Of a stretch of DNA of 42,057 nt, positions 1 to 10,670 are shown in pieces. How positions within the stretch are numbered: the stretch's first letter is position 1; every line of letters begins with the position of its first letter. Under the pieces are notes generated by a model, which saw only the letters and a list, made by a program, of their open reading frames with translations, made no database searches and was not told where the DNA came from. A program made the translations under genes and the position numbers. Source of the DNA: a virus. The stretch is from IMG/VR virus record IMGVR_UViG_3300017989_000199, positions 1-42,057 of that record, one strand, 5' to 3'.

Positions 1-1872
1 CGTAGAAGATTAGATGTATCTGAACTTGATTTTGATCAAATCAAGTTAAATTTGAAAGATTATTTCAAGGGTCAAGACTACTTCAAGGACTTTGACTTCG
101 AGGGATCTGGTCTAAACATCCTGTTAGATGTCCTCGCATTGAATACCCACTATACGGGATTCTATGCAAACATGTCAATCAATGAGGCATTTATTGATAG
201 TGCAGCGTCGAGACGATCCGTAACCTCCATTGCAAAGCATCTCGGATACACCCCAAGATCTATACAGAGTGCAACGGCACAGGTTAATATTGATTTTGGT
301 GCAACGAGACCGACCATTAATGGAAATAATTTTGACTATCTCCCAACCGGCTCGGCATTCCGTGCCACATTCGAGGGGGATGTTTTCAATTTCATTACGA
401 AGCAGCCATATAAACTGGTCTTTAACGATGAAACATCCAGATGGGAAATCCTTAATGTTGTGATATCCGAAGGTGTTTTGGACGTTCAGAATTACATCTA
501 CGACTCTCAAAAATCCAGTGATCAAAAGTTTGTCCTCAATAGTGCAGATATCGATACATCCAGTCTCGTAGTACGAGTCCAGTCGTCTATTGCTGACGCT
601 ACGGGGTTTGGAGAAGTGTGGCAAAAGAATACATCTTTCTCTTCTATTGGATCAGACTCCAGAGTTTATTTCATAGAGGAAAATAAAGATGGAATATTCC
701 AGATTTATTTTGGGGATGGAATTCTTGGCCGTGGTCTGAGTGGTGGAAATTACATCACTATCCAGTATCTAAAAACACGCGGTGCCGAAGCAAATGGCAT
801 TGGAACCACAGATAGAGATACTTCCAGAACATTCTCTCTTTCTGGGTTCCCTCAATCTACCGTCACAGTGACCTCAGCGGCTTCTGGTGGATCATCACTA
901 GAAACCACGGAGTCAGTGCGGTTCAATGCTCCAAAAGCCTACCAAGCCCAGCAGCGGGCTGTGACATCCAACGATTATGAGACCCTAGTATCTCAAAACT
1001 ATGGAGAGGCAGATTCGATCTATGTTTATGGTGGAGAAGATGCAGACCCACCCCAATATGGTAAGGTGTTTGTTTCCATCAAGCCATCTGAGGGAACATT
1101 CCTCACAGTTCTTGAAAAACTTGACATTGCAAATAATGTCCTGAAGAACCAGAATGTTCTTGGAATTACCCCAGAGGTTATCGACCCAGACTATATCTAC
1201 CTTAAAGTTTCGTCTTCGGTGACTTATGATCCGTCCCAGACAACACTATCAGAGTCGGGTGTTGAATCACTCATTGCTTCTCGTATTAACACATACGCAG
1301 ACACCAGATTGGAAAAATTCGACAAGAATTTCTATATGTCTGGGTTCACTGGATACTTGGACGAGACAAACTCATCGATTCTTGCGAATGAGACAGATAT
1401 CATCCTTCAGAAAAGACTCACCGTAGATCTTGGAAATCAGAAGTCTTACGAGATCAATTTCAACAACGAACTATTCCACCCAGAAGAAGCCTATAAGCCA
1501 ATTCTATCATCTGAGTCTTTCACGATCCGAGATGCTAGTGGTGTTGTCGTTACTGGATACCTCGATGATGATGGTTCTGGGAATGTTCGAGTGTACAAAC
1601 TTGTGAACGACACAAAGGTGATCGTATATGCCAATATTGGAGCAATCAATTACACCACCGGCAAGGTGACTCTCATCAATTTCACTCCAATAACTACGTC
1701 TGCTTCGGATGCGATTATCAAGATTGATGTAGAGCCAAACAACCAGAATATTTCAACCATTCGAAATATGATCCTTCTTATTGATCCTGATGATGTGAGT
1801 GTATCAGCGATCCAGAAGACGGTGATTACTCAGAACTCGCTGTCAGGAAACCCATTCCCATTTAATACATAA
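1..1872 (+). CDS. gp6: Baseplate wedge protein gp6 (5' end outside window)
   Basis: The reading frame is open from the first base, so the true start lies just upstream; 623 residues are visible against about 660 in T4 gp6, so only a short N-terminus is missing. The family is the gp6/baseplate-J type wedge subunit, which forms the ring that holds the baseplate wedges together. Visible hallmarks are an early segment with LNILLDVLALNTHYTGFYAN and NEAFIDSA, then AKHLGYTP, a mid-protein YFGDGILGRGL followed by GN and ANG, and a conserved RAVTSNDYETLV near residue 320. It is followed after 5 bases by another baseplate gene and then by gp8, as expected for a T4-type wedge module. A TTG at base 52 could be mistaken for the start, but coding sequence clearly continues upstream of it. 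Confidence 0.93.
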   Translation, partial: RRRLDVSELDFDQIKLNLKDYFKGQDYFKDFDFEGSGLNILLDVLALNTHYTGFYANMSINEAFIDSAASRRSVTSIAKHLGYTPRSIQSATAQVNIDFGATRPTINGNNFDYLPTGSAFRATFEGDVFNFITKQPYKLVFNDETSRWEILNVVISEGVLDVQNYIYDSQKSSDQKFVLNSADIDTSSLVVRVQSSIADATGFGEVWQKNTSFSSIGSDSRVYFIEENKDGIFQIYFGDGILGRGLSGGNYITIQYLKTRGAEANGIGTTDRDTSRTFSLSGFPQSTVTVTSAASGGSSLETTESVRFNAPKAYQAQQRAVTSNDYETLVSQNYGEADSIYVYGGEDADPPQYGKVFVSIKPSEGTFLTVLEKLDIANNVLKNQNVLGITPEVIDPDYIYLKVSSSVTYDPSQTTLSESGVESLIASRINTYADTRLEKFDKNFYMSGFTGYLDETNSSILANETDIILQKRLTVDLGNQKSYEINFNNELFHPEEAYKPILSSESFTIRDASGVVVTGYLDDDGSGNVRVYKLVNDTKVIVYANIGAINYTTGKVTLINFTPITTSASDAIIKIDVEPNNQNISTIRNMILLIDPDDVSVSAIQKTVITQNSLSGNPFPFNT

Positions 1873-1877
1873 TACAT

Positions 1878-3335
1878 ATGAGCGATCAAAAAATCAAACC
1901 GATTGTATCCCACCAACTTCCCTTCTTTGTGAGGGAAGATAGTCCAATGTTCACTTCCTTTCTGGAAGCGTACTATGACTGGATGGAAAATGAATATGCC
2001 ATTGTTTCGCCCACAAAGGTGGGTGATGTGTATGATGTTGACGAAAGTGTAGAGGCGTTTGTAGAATACTTTACCTCTCAGTATCTGAAGAACTTCCCCC
2101 TTTCTCTTGCAAAAAATGCATCCGGTGGTGATGTCAGTAGAGAAACCTTAATCAAAAACATCAGGGAGTTCTACCAGTCAAAGGGAACAGAGGCATCCTA
2201 TAAATTCCTGTTCAATTTGATTTTCGGGGTGGACGTATCGACATATCTACCCAAGACAGATATCCTCACGGCATCTGGTAGTAAGTATATCCAGCAGAAA
2301 TCAATTAAAACCACTACATCTCTGGGTAGAGATATCTTCAAGGCTACAAACCAGATTATCACACAGATTGATTCCACAAATGGGGTGACAAAGGCCAAAG
2401 CCAGAGTAGAAAGAATCGTCCTCACTCGTCAGGGGACATTCGATGTTGCTGAAATCTTTATTAATGGAATTGAAGGTGCCTTCGAAGTGGGGTTCCCAAT
2501 CAGATTCACTAAAGACGGCGAAACATATGAAGAAATCTACACATATCCAGTCGTTACTGGTATTCAAGTTCAGACGCAGGGAAGTGGATATCAGGTCGGA
2601 GATGTGGTCAACATCACATATACCAACCCAGAAGCAACCGGCGAGGGTGCTCGGGCTGAAGTATCTCGCGTTGGAAACATAGGTGATATCAAGTCTGTCC
2701 GTATGATCGATTTTGGGGTGAATTATAACCCAGAAGTTGGTGTTTCTGTTGGGTTCTCAAGAGAAGACACATCAGATGCATCGTTTATCGATGCGGTGGG
2801 TTCTGGTTCTGTTGGTGTTCTGAATCAGTATGAAGGATTCTATGAAACAGAACAGGGACATATTAGCGTCGATAAGGTTCTTCAGGACAATGTTTACTAT
2901 CAGGCTTATTCGTATGTTCTGAAATCTGAAATCGTTATCTCAAGATATAAAGAGTATATCAAGAACTTAGTCCATCCTGCTGGGTTTGCATTCTTTGGTG
3001 CTATTGAAATTTTCAGATGCTTTGATGCTTTCATAGCGAACGAAAACGAAGTACGAAACTATAGTTTCCCTCGGATCGGAAACTATACTCCATATAAATT
3101 GAGTACGATAAAGGATCTTGATGAGACATACCCAAACGGATATTTCTCCCCAGAGGCTGGAGTGACACGGGCATCTTCTGGGAATCCGCTCGGCGATCCA
3201 TTCTGGCCAATATTCACTCACCCGGATAGTGGGACTAGATTTGGTGATATTGTAATTGGTGATTTCATTAAACAAGATGCCGGATATTTTCATGAGTGTA
3301 CAGATTTGCAACAATCGTCACTTAGCATTATCTAA
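1878..3335 (+). CDS. Baseplate-associated virion protein at the gp7 position
   Basis: This 485-residue protein starts 5 bases after gp6 and has no clear Shine-Dalgarno sequence, so translation is probably coupled to gp6. The N-terminus (HQLPFFVREDSPMFTSFLEA, residues about 12-31) and a motif FYQSKGTEASYKFLFNLIFG (residues about 98-117) resemble a virion protein that is common beside gp6 and gp8 in marine T4-like phages. The middle is predicted to be beta-rich. It is less than half the length of T4 gp7 (1032 residues), and I cannot show real homology to gp7; the assignment rests on gene order between gp6 and gp8. Its stop codon overlaps a CTAAATA late-promoter-like box that serves gp8. Confidence 0.75.
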   Translation: MSDQKIKPIVSHQLPFFVREDSPMFTSFLEAYYDWMENEYAIVSPTKVGDVYDVDESVEAFVEYFTSQYLKNFPLSLAKNASGGDVSRETLIKNIREFYQSKGTEASYKFLFNLIFGVDVSTYLPKTDILTASGSKYIQQKSIKTTTSLGRDIFKATNQIITQIDSTNGVTKAKARVERIVLTRQGTFDVAEIFINGIEGAFEVGFPIRFTKDGETYEEIYTYPVVTGIQVQTQGSGYQVGDVVNITYTNPEATGEGARAEVSRVGNIGDIKSVRMIDFGVNYNPEVGVSVGFSREDTSDASFIDAVGSGSVGVLNQYEGFYETEQGHISVDKVLQDNVYYQAYSYVLKSEIVISRYKEYIKNLVHPAGFAFFGAIEIFRCFDAFIANENEVRNYSFPRIGNYTPYKLSTIKDLDETYPNGYFSPEAGVTRASSGNPLGDPFWPIFTHPDSGTRFGDIVIGDFIKQDAGYFHECTDLQQSSLSII

Positions 3336-3338
3336 ATA
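3332..3338 (+). promoter_or_regulatory. Late-promoter-like box CTAAATA upstream of gp8
   Basis: CTAAATA overlaps the stop codon of the preceding gene, 16 bases before the gp8 ATG, with GGTAGGAG between them as ribosome site. T4 late promoters are just TATAAATA with no -35 element, and marine relatives use NATAAATA; this box differs at one position. The same word recurs before other late genes here, which supports a promoter role, but it is short and AT-rich. Confidence 0.5.
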
Positions 3339-3354
3339 CCGGTAGGAGATATAC

Positions 3355-5289
3355 ATGGCGTGTAGTACCATTCGACAATCATTTAAGACCACACTGATGA
3401 AAAGATTTCTTGAAGAGATTCAAGAAGGAAACGGTGACAGTCTATTTCTAGGTATTTCTAAGACGAGCCCTTGGGATAATGAAACCAATCCACCAACACC
3501 TGTTGATAGTATCCAAGATGAGACAGAGTTTTGGAGAGAATGCATTGCTCTTAAGAAGGTTAAGACCGAAGATATCTCTTTGGTTCTACCCCGCTACGAT
3601 TGGTCAAACGGGACAATTTATGGTCGCTACGATGACGATACTGATCTTTTTGACGATAACGAACCAACACAATTCTTCGTATTGGTCGATGAGAAGAGAA
3701 TCTACAAGGTGATCGACAACAATGGTGGTGTGGCGAGCACAACGAAGCCACAGGAAACCGGTCCAAACATCTTTAAGACTTCAGACGGATACACATGGAA
3801 GTTTATCTACAAGTTGGCCGAGAGTGATGCTAAGTTCTTGACTCCAGCATACATGCCTGTATTTACAGTGAGTGCTATCACAACCAGTAATGATCCCCGG
3901 AAACAGCAATTTGATGTCCAGAATGCTTCTATAGAAGGATCCATAGACTTTATTCAGGTAGACGATGCTGGATCCTCATTCCCATTCACCATTGATGGTG
4001 TTTCGAGTGGAACTCATATCATTTCGAACACAACAGGAATATCACTTCAGTATAAACTGGCTGGAACCGAAGTATCTCTTGTATCTGGAGTATACCTAAA
4101 TTATGCTCTGAAACTAAATGATCCAGACAGTACAAACTACGGCCAAATACGGAACATCATCGCATATGATGGATCTTCTAAGGTAGCAACTCTCGATCAA
4201 GATTTCACCGATCCCTTAGATGTCATTGGATATGACTTCACAATTATCCCGTCAATTGGGATTAGTGGAGACGGAACCGGGGCGGCGGCAGAAGCAAAAA
4301 TGACCGCTGCTAATTTCATCGATACCATTGAGATGATAAGTCGCGGATCCCAATATACTTATGCTGAGGCATCCGCTTTTGGTGGATCGACAAGTGCCGC
4401 TGATGCCGTACTCGACCCGGTTATCTCCCCCAAGGGAGGACATGGATCCAATGCGATAGAAGAACTTGGTGCAGCATCAATTATGATATCTGTAAACCTC
4501 GATCAGACAGAAGATGGGCTGATTCAGGGAAATAGTGACTTCAGACAATTTGCTCTAGTCTCAAACCCAGAAATCGATGGTGTTGTGGTTGGATCAACTG
4601 ATGATGTTATTCACTCATACTTTGTAACATCTACATCCCCAATCACGACATTTGATGGTTTTGCAACAAATGGAAGAGCACTCATTGGACTTGGAAGTGG
4701 TGAAAATGGGCTCTTCTATGACTACACAGCAACTATAGGTAATGCCCTATCGGGTACAGTGAGGATATCCAACCCCACAAACAAATTTGTCTCTGGAGAT
4801 CGTCTAGTTATTACAGATGTTGATTTTACTGATGGAGCACTTTCCAATGTCTACATCGATAGGTTCGTAAGAGAAAATCTAGTTGTGAATAAGGATGTCT
4901 ATCGACAGACGACTAAGATTGATGTGTCCAAGATCTCTACAGATTTCACAGATACTACATTCGAGGAAGATCTTATGGTGGTTGGAAGTTCTTCCGGGGC
5001 GACTGCAATTATATCTTCATGGGATCGTGACTTTATTACTGGAGGGACATATTCAACTGAAGATGGTACTCTAGAGGTTGTCCGAGTTGTTGGGGAATTT
5101 AATCTGGATGATACATTGTCACAAATTTCAGAATCTGGGGTTGAAACTTTCAGTCTTGCTTCAATTACAACACTAAATACACCAGAGATAGACTATCATA
5201 GTGGTGATTTGATCTATCTGGAAAACATTCAAGTCCTAGAACGCGACGACTCCCAGAGAGAAGAAATCAAACTCATACTTTCGATATAA
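3355..5289 (+). CDS. gp8: Baseplate wedge protein gp8
   Basis: This 644-residue protein aligns at both ends with T4 gp8 (334 residues). The N-terminus has FLGISKTSPWDNE and PRYDWSNGT, matching the T4 FGRSEPWSSNE and PRRDWGD, then a TSDGYTWKFIYKL segment matching GDGYVWEYLFEI. The C-terminus, SGDLIYLENIQ ending in REEIKLILSI, matches SGEMIYMENR...EEINILFTF. The extra roughly 300 residues lie in the middle (about 190-560) and are beta-rich, so this is an enlarged gp8 that may decorate the baseplate. The start has a good ribosome site (GGTAGGAG, 7 bases before the ATG). gp8 dimers sit in each wedge between gp6/gp7 and gp10 in T4. Confidence 0.9.
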   Translation: MACSTIRQSFKTTLMKRFLEEIQEGNGDSLFLGISKTSPWDNETNPPTPVDSIQDETEFWRECIALKKVKTEDISLVLPRYDWSNGTIYGRYDDDTDLFDDNEPTQFFVLVDEKRIYKVIDNNGGVASTTKPQETGPNIFKTSDGYTWKFIYKLAESDAKFLTPAYMPVFTVSAITTSNDPRKQQFDVQNASIEGSIDFIQVDDAGSSFPFTIDGVSSGTHIISNTTGISLQYKLAGTEVSLVSGVYLNYALKLNDPDSTNYGQIRNIIAYDGSSKVATLDQDFTDPLDVIGYDFTIIPSIGISGDGTGAAAEAKMTAANFIDTIEMISRGSQYTYAEASAFGGSTSAADAVLDPVISPKGGHGSNAIEELGAASIMISVNLDQTEDGLIQGNSDFRQFALVSNPEIDGVVVGSTDDVIHSYFVTSTSPITTFDGFATNGRALIGLGSGENGLFYDYTATIGNALSGTVRISNPTNKFVSGDRLVITDVDFTDGALSNVYIDRFVRENLVVNKDVYRQTTKIDVSKISTDFTDTTFEEDLMVVGSSSGATAIISSWDRDFITGGTYSTEDGTLEVVRVVGEFNLDDTLSQISESGVETFSLASITTLNTPEIDYHSGDLIYLENIQVLERDDSQREEIKLILSI

Positions 5290-5302
5290 GGAAGAAACAT
5301 AA

Positions 5303-8300
5303 ATGTCATTTGAAAGCAGTGTATATAATTCAAACCCTTATTATGATGACTTTGATCCGTCAAAGAAATATCTTCGTATCCTCTTCCGTCCGGGTTATTC
5401 AGTTCAGGCGAGAGAACTTACACAACTCCAGACCCTACTACACAATCAGATCAAGTCGTTCGGTGAGCATATTTTTGAACCGGGGTCGCTTGTCTCGGGA
5501 GGACAGATCTCTGAATCTGCCTTGAATTATGTCAGAGTTGATCAGACTAACATTTCTAAGTCCACAGATGGTGGAAGCAACTATTCAACTATTACAACAT
5601 CAGCAGATATCACTGCTGCATATACTGCTGCAATTGGTTCTGAATTTGGTATTGGTAATGGATCATATAATAGTGGGGTTGGTAGGGTCGTTCAATCAAT
5701 GGAACAGGACGATGACACTGTAGACACTTACGGTTATCTTTTCTTCAACTATCTTCGTGGTGATTCCACGGTATCGTCTAACAATATTCTCGAACTTGAA
5801 GCAGAAAATGGGGATCGTTATCGGTTCCGTGCTAAGGTTACTGGAGATGATCTTCCAGTTACTGGACGTGGGCGATTGGTCACAACACAGCCGGGATTAT
5901 ATTTTGTCGATGGATCCTTCGTTATCACTACAGAGCAGAAGACTGTTCCATATACACTGTCTACAAGTTCACTGAACACAGACGGTGGTGAAACAGTTGC
6001 AATCGGTGGAAAGATGTTTACCTCACCAACCGCTCGCGTGGGATTCACTGTTACTGATACGATTGTAACATCCGATGATGACTCTACTCTACTGGATCCA
6101 GCAAATGGGTTCTCAAACTTTACCGCCCCCGGTGCAGATAGACTTCAAAAGAACCTAACTCTCTCCAGTCAGTCATTCATCTCGGATACAACTACTAGTA
6201 TCGATAGATATGCATCTAACGGTTTCTTCGAAATTCTTCGTTATGAAGATGGTATTGCGATCCGTAAGGAAGTTCTTCCAGACTACTCTGTACTTGAAGA
6301 TACCCTTGCTCGTAGGACATTTGAAGAGTCAGGAAACTACACCACATCTGATTTTAACCTCCAGACCTTCGAACATCTAAACGATGGTACAAACGAAGGA
6401 ATTTACACCATAGGAAACGGTGGAGATGAAGCCAAGTTGGTTGGTGTTCTTGAGCCCGGAAAGGCATATATTCTCGGGCGTGAGTTTGAAACAATCTCCA
6501 GAACATTCCTTGATATTAACAAGGCCAGAACAACAGACGAAGAAGATGATAAGATCGTAGATGTGAACATTGGTAACTATGTTATCATTGGTGCATCCGC
6601 TGGTGGTGGTGCTGCAAATGGGTTTGGTGCTGGTGTCGGATTCATCGATAGTCAGGATCATCCCCTCATGATCCTAGGAAACAGTCTAGGTATTAGCCTT
6701 GGTACTGCCCGATTCCGTCAACTTGACGTTGAAAACGCTGCAACAGACGAATACCGAATGTATCTCTACGATGTTGAGATGATTTCTGGTGCAGACTTTG
6801 CAAACACAGAAATTCTATTCGCATCAACCGGTGCCACAATGGGGATCATTTCTCCAACGAACGGAGTGGATGCATCAGGAAACACAATCCAGTATGTACC
6901 AACTAATGATAGTCTGGTTATTCCTCTTCCCTTCAATGCCGCAACCCAAACTGTTGATAACATCGATTTCGATGTCCAGTTGTCATTCTCCCAATCCGCT
7001 GCTGGTGGACAAATTCAGGTATCTGTTCCAGCGAAGAGCGGAGATCCAATCACATTCCCCGGAGATGTGAATGCTGTTGTGGCAACATCTCTACTCAATA
7101 ATCGATACTTCCTTATCAATGTCACAGATAATGCTTACATTGAAGACTTTACAGGTATCGTATTCACCACATCCAGCGACAATGAAACACTCACTATTAC
7201 TGGCCTAACAAACGGAAAGACTTACAGAGTCTTGGCAAACTGTGAAGTTAATACTACTGATGTGAGTTTCTTTAATCGTACAAAGGTACTTGCCTCCACG
7301 GAAACTGTAGCCGGTGTGACAATGGGAGTTGATATATTCTCTGGAATCACATTCGGAAATCTAGGAGTTGCTGATATCTATGCTATCGAAAGCATAGTCG
7401 GGGATACTGACGCACCCGGAATCGACTTTACGGATCGATTTGATCTTGATGATGGGCAACGGGACAACTTCTATGACCACGGTAGAATCCTTCTGGCGGC
7501 TGGGGCAACTCCCGGAGACAGTTCATTCACTGTGTCTTACAGGAGATTCACACACTCCGGTGACGGACCTTTTGTTGTAGACTCCTATCCAGTAGGAACC
7601 CAGTACGGTGGAATAACATTTGGATATGAAAACATCCCCTCTTTCACAAGTAACAAGACGGGTACAGTTTACTCATTAAGAGATGTACTTGACTTCAGAC
7701 CTGTAAAAGCCGCAGATGGAACATTATCAAATACTTGGATCCCAGTTGCTAAAGAATCGATGACGGCATCATTCAAATACTATCTCCCAAGAATCGATCG
7801 TGTAGTTATCACGAAAGACAGGGAATTTAAAGTAATTGAGGGCCTTCCTTCGCTTTCTCCAAAGACACCAGACATCCCATCAGACTCACTGAACCTTTAC
7901 ACAATGCGTCTTGGGTCATATACATTTGGACCGTCTGATGTCGAAGTTCAGCATCACGAAACCAAGAGATTTACGATGGAAGACATTGGCCAGATTGAGA
8001 AGAGAGTAGACGACCTCGAATACTTCTCATCCCTAAGTTTCTTGGAGCAGGACGCAAACTCAAGAACATTCGTGACCGATGCCAATGTTATTATCCCCAA
8101 GGTTGGTATCGTTGTTGATAACTTCAACGGCCATGAAATTGGAGATGTAAATAATAAAGATTATAACTGTGCGATGGATTTCGAAAATGGTATGTTGCGT
8201 CCAGCGTTTGATACTCAAATCGTTCCCCTAATCGAAGATGTTCGTGATTTCAATATCTCTCAGAGAGATGGAATCTATACACTGGATTACACTGAACAAT

Positions 8301-10477
8301 TAGCCATTGCAAACCCCCTTGCTGAAACTACCACGAAGGTAAACCCAACCGATCGTGTTGACTGGTATGGCAGTGTAACTCTCAGTGAATACTCAGATTA
8401 CTGGTACTCAGAAGAGAAGCGTGCTGGTGTCCGGTCAAACAAGTACGGTGTTAATGATGCATGGGAATATAGAAACGGATCTAGGTCTGATAGTCCCTAT
8501 GGATTTGGTACTCAATGGGGTGACTGGACATATAACTGGTTCGGGATTCCATCCACAGACTTCGAAATTGCTCCACAGGATCTTAACAGTAACTCCAGAG
8601 TATTTGATACAACATTCTCAGGTCTATCCGATTCCGTAAGAAATAAGAACTTTGACTTTCTTCTGAATAATCAGATTTCTTCAAAGTCAATTTCCAGTTC
8701 GGCTCGAACAAATATTGCAAATAACTCCACTCCAGATTCTATTTTCAATAGAATCCTAAACCGTAGATACAATACTTCAATCCAGCCATACAATAGGCTG
8801 AAGAGTATTACATTCACGGCTGAAGGATTGAAGCCGAGAACGACGATGTATATCTTCGTTGATAATATGTCGGTTGGAAGTGTGACTTCTGATACGAAGG
8901 GCATTGCAACCGGATCCATTAACCTAGATGCTGGAGATATCCGATCCGGAGATCTTCTGATCCGTCTAATTGATGATTCTTCGAACAACATTGCAAATGC
9001 AACGACTGTTGCTGAGACAATCTACAGGATTAGTGGATTTGGCCGAGATAAAGATATCATCTCCACCCGACCATCAATTCCTCGCAGATCTTCGATTAAC
9101 AGCAGCAATGTCTCGTCTAGTGTATTCAGTCGTACTCTCGCTGATGGTTCAAGTGCCAATTCTCTCGATGCAATGGCTCAGAACTTTACTGTTGATAAAG
9201 TTAAGTATAACAAGGGTATGTTTGTTAACTCTCTTGATCTTGTATTTGCTGCCAAGCCGGGGACATCCCAGACAGATATTCCCGTATCGGTAGAAATCAG
9301 ACCAACAGTTTCTGGATATCCTCACCCATCGAAGGTTATTCCCGGAAGTATCGTATATAAGTATGCTTCAGAAATTACCCCAGTAACATCGGATGATTTC
9401 TCTACGGCATCCACAAGTGATTTGACAATCCTAACTCAGAATAATACGAGATTCACTTTCGATCATCCCGTGTATCTTGAGCCGGGAGAATATTCTATCG
9501 TTGTTCGTACAAACAGTGATGAATACACACTCTACACCAGTGTTACTGGAAATTCTTTAACTGGATCAGAAAATGTATCCTCACAGCCATTCGTCGGGAA
9601 TTTCTTCCGTCCACAGAATGCTGGAACATACATTGTCGATAAAACAAGAAGTCTTACATTTGGATTAAACCGTTGTAAGTTTGATTCTTCGGGTACGGTT
9701 GGGTTTAAAAACGGTCCTATCATGATGGACTTTACCTACGATGCATATTACATCCACTCGGGCCAACTTGATTTCGGAAGAAATGGAACGAGTCAGCAAT
9801 TATCATTCACAGTCCAGACAACTGACTCTGGAGGATCCCTTGAGAGTTCTGGATCACCAGTATCTGTCAATCAGACTGTGTTCCCACTGGATTCTAGGGG
9901 TACTCAGGTTGTTAAGTCAATCACTAAATCATTCGTCCTCAATGCTACATTGACAACAGATGATGATGCTGTATCTCCGGTAATAGATCTTCAGAGACTT
10001 GGGGTAGTAGCCATTCAGAATGATGTTAGAGATTCATCATCTACCACATCAAACAGGCAGGATGTTCAATACAATGGTGAACTGGATCCATCCATACTTG
10101 AGAATGTAAGTTCGGCTCTTGTTTCCAAGTCACGATACATCACAAAGAGTATCGTTCTTGAAGAGGGTGTCTCAGCATCTGATATCCGAGTTATCATGGA
10201 TGTAAATCAGCCATCTGTAACAGATATTCAGGTCTTTGTTAAGGCATTGTCGGATACGGATACGGTTGACCTGAACGGTAAGGACTATGTTGAACTGACA
10301 CCCGGCACTTCGGTGGTCTCTAATAATGGAGATGAATACACAGAAGTAGAATACAGCATTGCCGACCCTTCAGTGCTTGGATCATTCGATGTCTTCGTGG
10401 TGAAGATCGTAATGCACACAAGTAACCAGTTTGTAGTTCCGTCTGTCAAGGATATGAGGGTGATTGCACTTGCGTAA
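5303..10477 (+). CDS. Very large virion protein, DUF4815-like N-terminus
   Basis: At 1724 residues this is the largest gene in the window. The N-terminal part (about residues 18-67: KKYLRILFRPGYSVQARELT, then FGEHIFEPGSLVSGG) and a later GKAYILGREFETISR (about residue 394) are typical of the DUF4815 family of phage structural proteins, found at the baseplate or fibre root of myoviruses. The rest is a long, probably beta-rich shaft with no catalytic motif that I can recognise. Position right after gp8 and before the fibre genes suggests a baseplate-periphery or fibre-attachment role, perhaps covering the job of T4 gp10. That functional placement is inference. The ribosome site is GGAAG before the ATG; the gene ends 8 bases into a small downstream gene. 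Confidence 0.8.
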   Translation: MSFESSVYNSNPYYDDFDPSKKYLRILFRPGYSVQARELTQLQTLLHNQIKSFGEHIFEPGSLVSGGQISESALNYVRVDQTNISKSTDGGSNYSTITTSADITAAYTAAIGSEFGIGNGSYNSGVGRVVQSMEQDDDTVDTYGYLFFNYLRGDSTVSSNNILELEAENGDRYRFRAKVTGDDLPVTGRGRLVTTQPGLYFVDGSFVITTEQKTVPYTLSTSSLNTDGGETVAIGGKMFTSPTARVGFTVTDTIVTSDDDSTLLDPANGFSNFTAPGADRLQKNLTLSSQSFISDTTTSIDRYASNGFFEILRYEDGIAIRKEVLPDYSVLEDTLARRTFEESGNYTTSDFNLQTFEHLNDGTNEGIYTIGNGGDEAKLVGVLEPGKAYILGREFETISRTFLDINKARTTDEEDDKIVDVNIGNYVIIGASAGGGAANGFGAGVGFIDSQDHPLMILGNSLGISLGTARFRQLDVENAATDEYRMYLYDVEMISGADFANTEILFASTGATMGIISPTNGVDASGNTIQYVPTNDSLVIPLPFNAATQTVDNIDFDVQLSFSQSAAGGQIQVSVPAKSGDPITFPGDVNAVVATSLLNNRYFLINVTDNAYIEDFTGIVFTTSSDNETLTITGLTNGKTYRVLANCEVNTTDVSFFNRTKVLASTETVAGVTMGVDIFSGITFGNLGVADIYAIESIVGDTDAPGIDFTDRFDLDDGQRDNFYDHGRILLAAGATPGDSSFTVSYRRFTHSGDGPFVVDSYPVGTQYGGITFGYENIPSFTSNKTGTVYSLRDVLDFRPVKAADGTLSNTWIPVAKESMTASFKYYLPRIDRVVITKDREFKVIEGLPSLSPKTPDIPSDSLNLYTMRLGSYTFGPSDVEVQHHETKRFTMEDIGQIEKRVDDLEYFSSLSFLEQDANSRTFVTDANVIIPKVGIVVDNFNGHEIGDVNNKDYNCAMDFENGMLRPAFDTQIVPLIEDVRDFNISQRDGIYTLDYTEQLAIANPLAETTTKVNPTDRVDWYGSVTLSEYSDYWYSEEKRAGVRSNKYGVNDAWEYRNGSRSDSPYGFGTQWGDWTYNWFGIPSTDFEIAPQDLNSNSRVFDTTFSGLSDSVRNKNFDFLLNNQISSKSISSSARTNIANNSTPDSIFNRILNRRYNTSIQPYNRLKSITFTAEGLKPRTTMYIFVDNMSVGSVTSDTKGIATGSINLDAGDIRSGDLLIRLIDDSSNNIANATTVAETIYRISGFGRDKDIISTRPSIPRRSSINSSNVSSSVFSRTLADGSSANSLDAMAQNFTVDKVKYNKGMFVNSLDLVFAAKPGTSQTDIPVSVEIRPTVSGYPHPSKVIPGSIVYKYASEITPVTSDDFSTASTSDLTILTQNNTRFTFDHPVYLEPGEYSIVVRTNSDEYTLYTSVTGNSLTGSENVSSQPFVGNFFRPQNAGTYIVDKTRSLTFGLNRCKFDSSGTVGFKNGPIMMDFTYDAYYIHSGQLDFGRNGTSQQLSFTVQTTDSGGSLESSGSPVSVNQTVFPLDSRGTQVVKSITKSFVLNATLTTDDDAVSPVIDLQRLGVVAIQNDVRDSSSTTSNRQDVQYNGELDPSILENVSSALVSKSRYITKSIVLEEGVSASDIRVIMDVNQPSVTDIQVFVKALSDTDTVDLNGKDYVELTPGTSVVSNNGDEYTEVEYSIADPSVLGSFDVFVVKIVMHTSNQFVVPSVKDMRVIALA

Positions 10478-10670
10478 TACTAATCCAAAAATAAAAGGTA
10501 TGAATGGATTCATCAGGGACAGTCGGACTGGTGCTATTCTTAATACAAACAAAGAAGAAATTCGTAACTTTCAGGCTCTGCGGGCATCAGAAGATAGACT
10601 AAATACTGTGGAAGAGGATATCAAAGAGATCAAATATCTTCTCAGAAAACTCCTTGGAGAAAGTAAATGA
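10470..10670 (+). CDS. Small conserved-looking protein between large virion genes
   Basis: The gene encodes 66 residues from a TTG at 10470. This start is preferred because GAGGG lies 9 bases upstream; another TTG at 10464 and an ATG at 10500 are alternatives. It overlaps the end of the 1724-residue gene by 8 bases and its own stop overlaps the next ATG (ATGA), so it is translationally coupled on both sides. The N-terminal half contains GFIRDSRTGAILNTNKEE; the C-terminal half is a short charged helix likely to form a coiled coil (EDRLNTVEEDIKEIKYLLRK). Small proteins of this kind sit beside fibre genes in related phages. I do not know the function. Confidence 0.72.
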   Translation: MRNTNPKIKGMNGFIRDSRTGAILNTNKEEIRNFQALRASEDRLNTVEEDIKEIKYLLRKLLGESK

